This document shows positions 62,668-64,000 of a stretch of 64,000 nt of DNA, piece by piece; the stretch's first letter is position 1, and each line of letters opens with the position of its first letter. Source of the DNA: Staphylococcus ratti. Lineage in GTDB: Bacteria; Bacillota; Bacilli; Staphylococcales; Staphylococcaceae. The stretch lies in assembly GCF_020883535.1 (NCBI RefSeq), contig NZ_CP086654.1, positions 620,001 through 684,000 of the forward strand, given 5' to 3'. The position numbers and the translations under genes were made by a program. Under the pieces are notes generated by a model. The model saw nothing but the letters and a program-made list of their open reading frames with translations. It did not search any database and was not told the origin of the DNA.

Positions 62668-63852
62668 TTGGTAGAAATAAAACAACGCATTTTAGATTAT
62701 ATAGATAATCATCGATTGCATTATTTAGATATGAGTCATCAAATACATGAAAGGCCTGAAATTGGAAATGAAGAATTATTTGCTTCAAGGTTGCTTATCG
62801 ATCATTTAATTGAGCACGGATTTGAGGTAGAGAAAGATATTGCAGGTCATTCTACAGGGTTTATTGCACGCTATGAATCTGACAAACCTGGTCCGACAAT
62901 CAGTTATTTAGCTGAGTATGATGCTTTACCAGGATTAGGACATGCGTGCGGCCACAATATTATAGGGACATCAAGTGTCCTTGCTGGCATCGCACTTAAA
63001 CAAGTTATTGACGATATTGGAGGCAACGTCATTGTATTTGGATGTCCTGCTGAAGAGGGCGGCGAAAATGGAAGTGCAAAAGCATCGTATGTTAAAGAAG
63101 GGCTTTTAAATGGTGTAGATGCAGCACTTATGATTCATCCAGGAAATGAAACGTATCCAACGATTCCGACGTTGGCAGTGGATGTATTAGACATCAAATT
63201 TTACGGGCGCAGTGCGCATGCTTCGGAAAATGCTGAAGAAGCGAGAAATGCTTTAGATGCAATGCTGAGCTTTTTTAACGGTGTGGCACAATTAAGACAA
63301 CATATTCTTAAATCAGAACGCGTTCATGGTGTTATTTTAGATGGTGGTAAAGCAGCTAATATTATTCCTGATTTTACACATGCACGTTTTTATACACGTG
63401 CCACAACAAGAAAATCTTTGGACGTACTTACTGAACGTGTGCATCAAATTGCGAAAGGTGCTGCGATTCAAACAGGTTGTGATTATGAGTTTGGTCCTAT
63501 ACAAAACGGGGTAAACGAATTTGTCAGAACCTCGACGTTAGATGCTTTATTTGAAGCGTATGCGACGGAATTAGGCGAGGAAGTGAGCCATGATGGTTTT
63601 GGATACGGCTCAACAGATACAGGGAATGTGAGTCATGTTGTTCCGACGATTCATCCGCATATAAAAATTGGGCCGCGGAGTTTAGTAGGACACACACATC
63701 GTTTCAGAGAAGCTGCAGCTAGTCCTATGGGAGATAAAGCATTGATTAAAGGTGCCAAAATTATCGCATTGATGGGGGTGTCTTTAATACAAGATGATGC
63801 ATTGCTTTGTTCAATACGCAAGGAACATCAACTATTAAGGGAGAAATTATAA
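62668..63852 (+). CDS. M20-family amidohydrolase (AbgB/aminoacylase-like)
   Basis: 394 residues. Peptidase M20D fold: HQIHERPEIGNEEL, YLAEYDALPGLGHACGHNII with the metal Asp/His, VFGCPAEEGGENGSAKASYV with the catalytic Glu pair, FYGRSAHASENAEEARNALD for the dimerisation lid, and a C-terminal GHTHRFREAAAS His. Predicted to remove an acyl or p-aminobenzoyl group from an amino acid or peptide; the substrate is open. The start is TTG 62668 behind GAAGGGGGA. The next gene starts directly after the stop. Confidence 0.87.
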   Translation: MVEIKQRILDYIDNHRLHYLDMSHQIHERPEIGNEELFASRLLIDHLIEHGFEVEKDIAGHSTGFIARYESDKPGPTISYLAEYDALPGLGHACGHNIIGTSSVLAGIALKQVIDDIGGNVIVFGCPAEEGGENGSAKASYVKEGLLNGVDAALMIHPGNETYPTIPTLAVDVLDIKFYGRSAHASENAEEARNALDAMLSFFNGVAQLRQHILKSERVHGVILDGGKAANIIPDFTHARFYTRATTRKSLDVLTERVHQIAKGAAIQTGCDYEFGPIQNGVNEFVRTSTLDALFEAYATELGEEVSHDGFGYGSTDTGNVSHVVPTIHPHIKIGPRSLVGHTHRFREAAASPMGDKALIKGAKIIALMGVSLIQDDALLCSIRKEHQLLREKL

Positions 63853-64000
63853 ATGAGGGGACATTCAATTTTAAAACTGGGAGAGTTATATGATAAGGAC
63901 GTCGTTTATACTGCACGGCCATCCTATGTTTCAAATACATGGCTAGAACCGGAGGAACATTAATCTAATTTTTTGAGTGGGAGAGAGATATTAATTGCCG
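63853..64000 (+). pseudogene. Start of a gene with in-frame TAA, runs off the window
   Basis: ATG 63853 begins directly after the M20 stop. The text reads MRGHSILKLGELYDKDVVYT, then ARPSYVSNTWLEPEEH and TAA 63961-63963. The frame continues as SNFLSGREILIA to the edge. The continuation looks coding and fits a CAA-to-TAA change (EEHQSNFLSGRE), so the gene is probably broken. The content recalls the beginning of an ATP-grasp-type staphylococcal protein, but I am not sure of the family. Only the first ~49 codons are visible. Confidence 0.5.

Overview
The window is chromosomal DNA of a low-GC Firmicute that I place in Staphylococcus. The main evidence is the 16S/23S/5S operon with staphylococcal termini, a lactose tagatose-6-phosphate operon, a staphyloferrin A locus, the sdrM-sepA-lmrS efflux cluster, dacA-cdaR-glmM-glmS with a glmS ribozyme, and luxS. 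The 16S 5' variable region resembles what I remember of the S. hyicus/agnetis/chromogenes group, but species cannot be fixed by eye.

Positions 1-8062 are the right part of a genomic island. It ends in a copy of the 3' end of rpsI (ribosomal protein S9), a typical integrase target. The integrase and the intact rpsI should lie left of the window. The island holds decaying genes (a small protein cut by a TAA, a frameshifted DUF7695 protein, a type ISP-like restriction enzyme with three in-frame TAA codons and no methylase half). It also holds an apparently intact SIR2-HerA anti-phage pair and a Shedu (SduA/DUF4263) nuclease that has a Shine-Dalgarno sequence but an ATT where its start codon should be. 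It reads as an eroding, layered defence island.

8063-12110 is a membrane/lipid block: a YqaA-like membrane protein on the minus strand, then a CDP-alcohol phosphotransferase, a CdsA-like cytidylyltransferase, a PlsC-like acyltransferase and an STM3941-like membrane protein on the plus strand. 12246-18888 is lacR followed by lacA-B-D-F-E-G; lacC is missing from its usual place. A zinc-type alcohol dehydrogenase relative and a BCCT transporter follow. 21814-28767 is the staphyloferrin A locus: sfaD on the minus strand with a Fur box, then sfaB-sfaC on the plus strand. About 900 bp of gene-free DNA lies where sfaA would be expected, and an MFS exporter sits downstream of sfaD instead. 28848-36893 holds a YdjM-like hydrolase behind a LexA-like box, a uridylyltransferase, a haemolysin III family protein, the sdrM-sepA-lmrS exporters and an Mrp/ApbC Fe-S carrier.

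37179-43107 is a complete rRNA operon with two promoters and six tRNAs (Asn, Glu, Val, Tyr, Gln, Lys). 43365-49957 is rocF and the cell-wall/c-di-AMP block dacA-cdaR-glmM, then the glmS ribozyme and glmS. 50176-53440 is an HAD phosphatase followed by a 1.23-kb tandem duplication carrying two paralogous membrane proteins and a relic of the HAD gene tail. The rest is a GntR regulator, manA, a double-EVE protein with a degenerate McrB-like C terminus, nhaC, a DCC-family protein, deoD, pdp, luxS, an M20 amidohydrolase, and the start of a gene cut by a TAA at the window edge.
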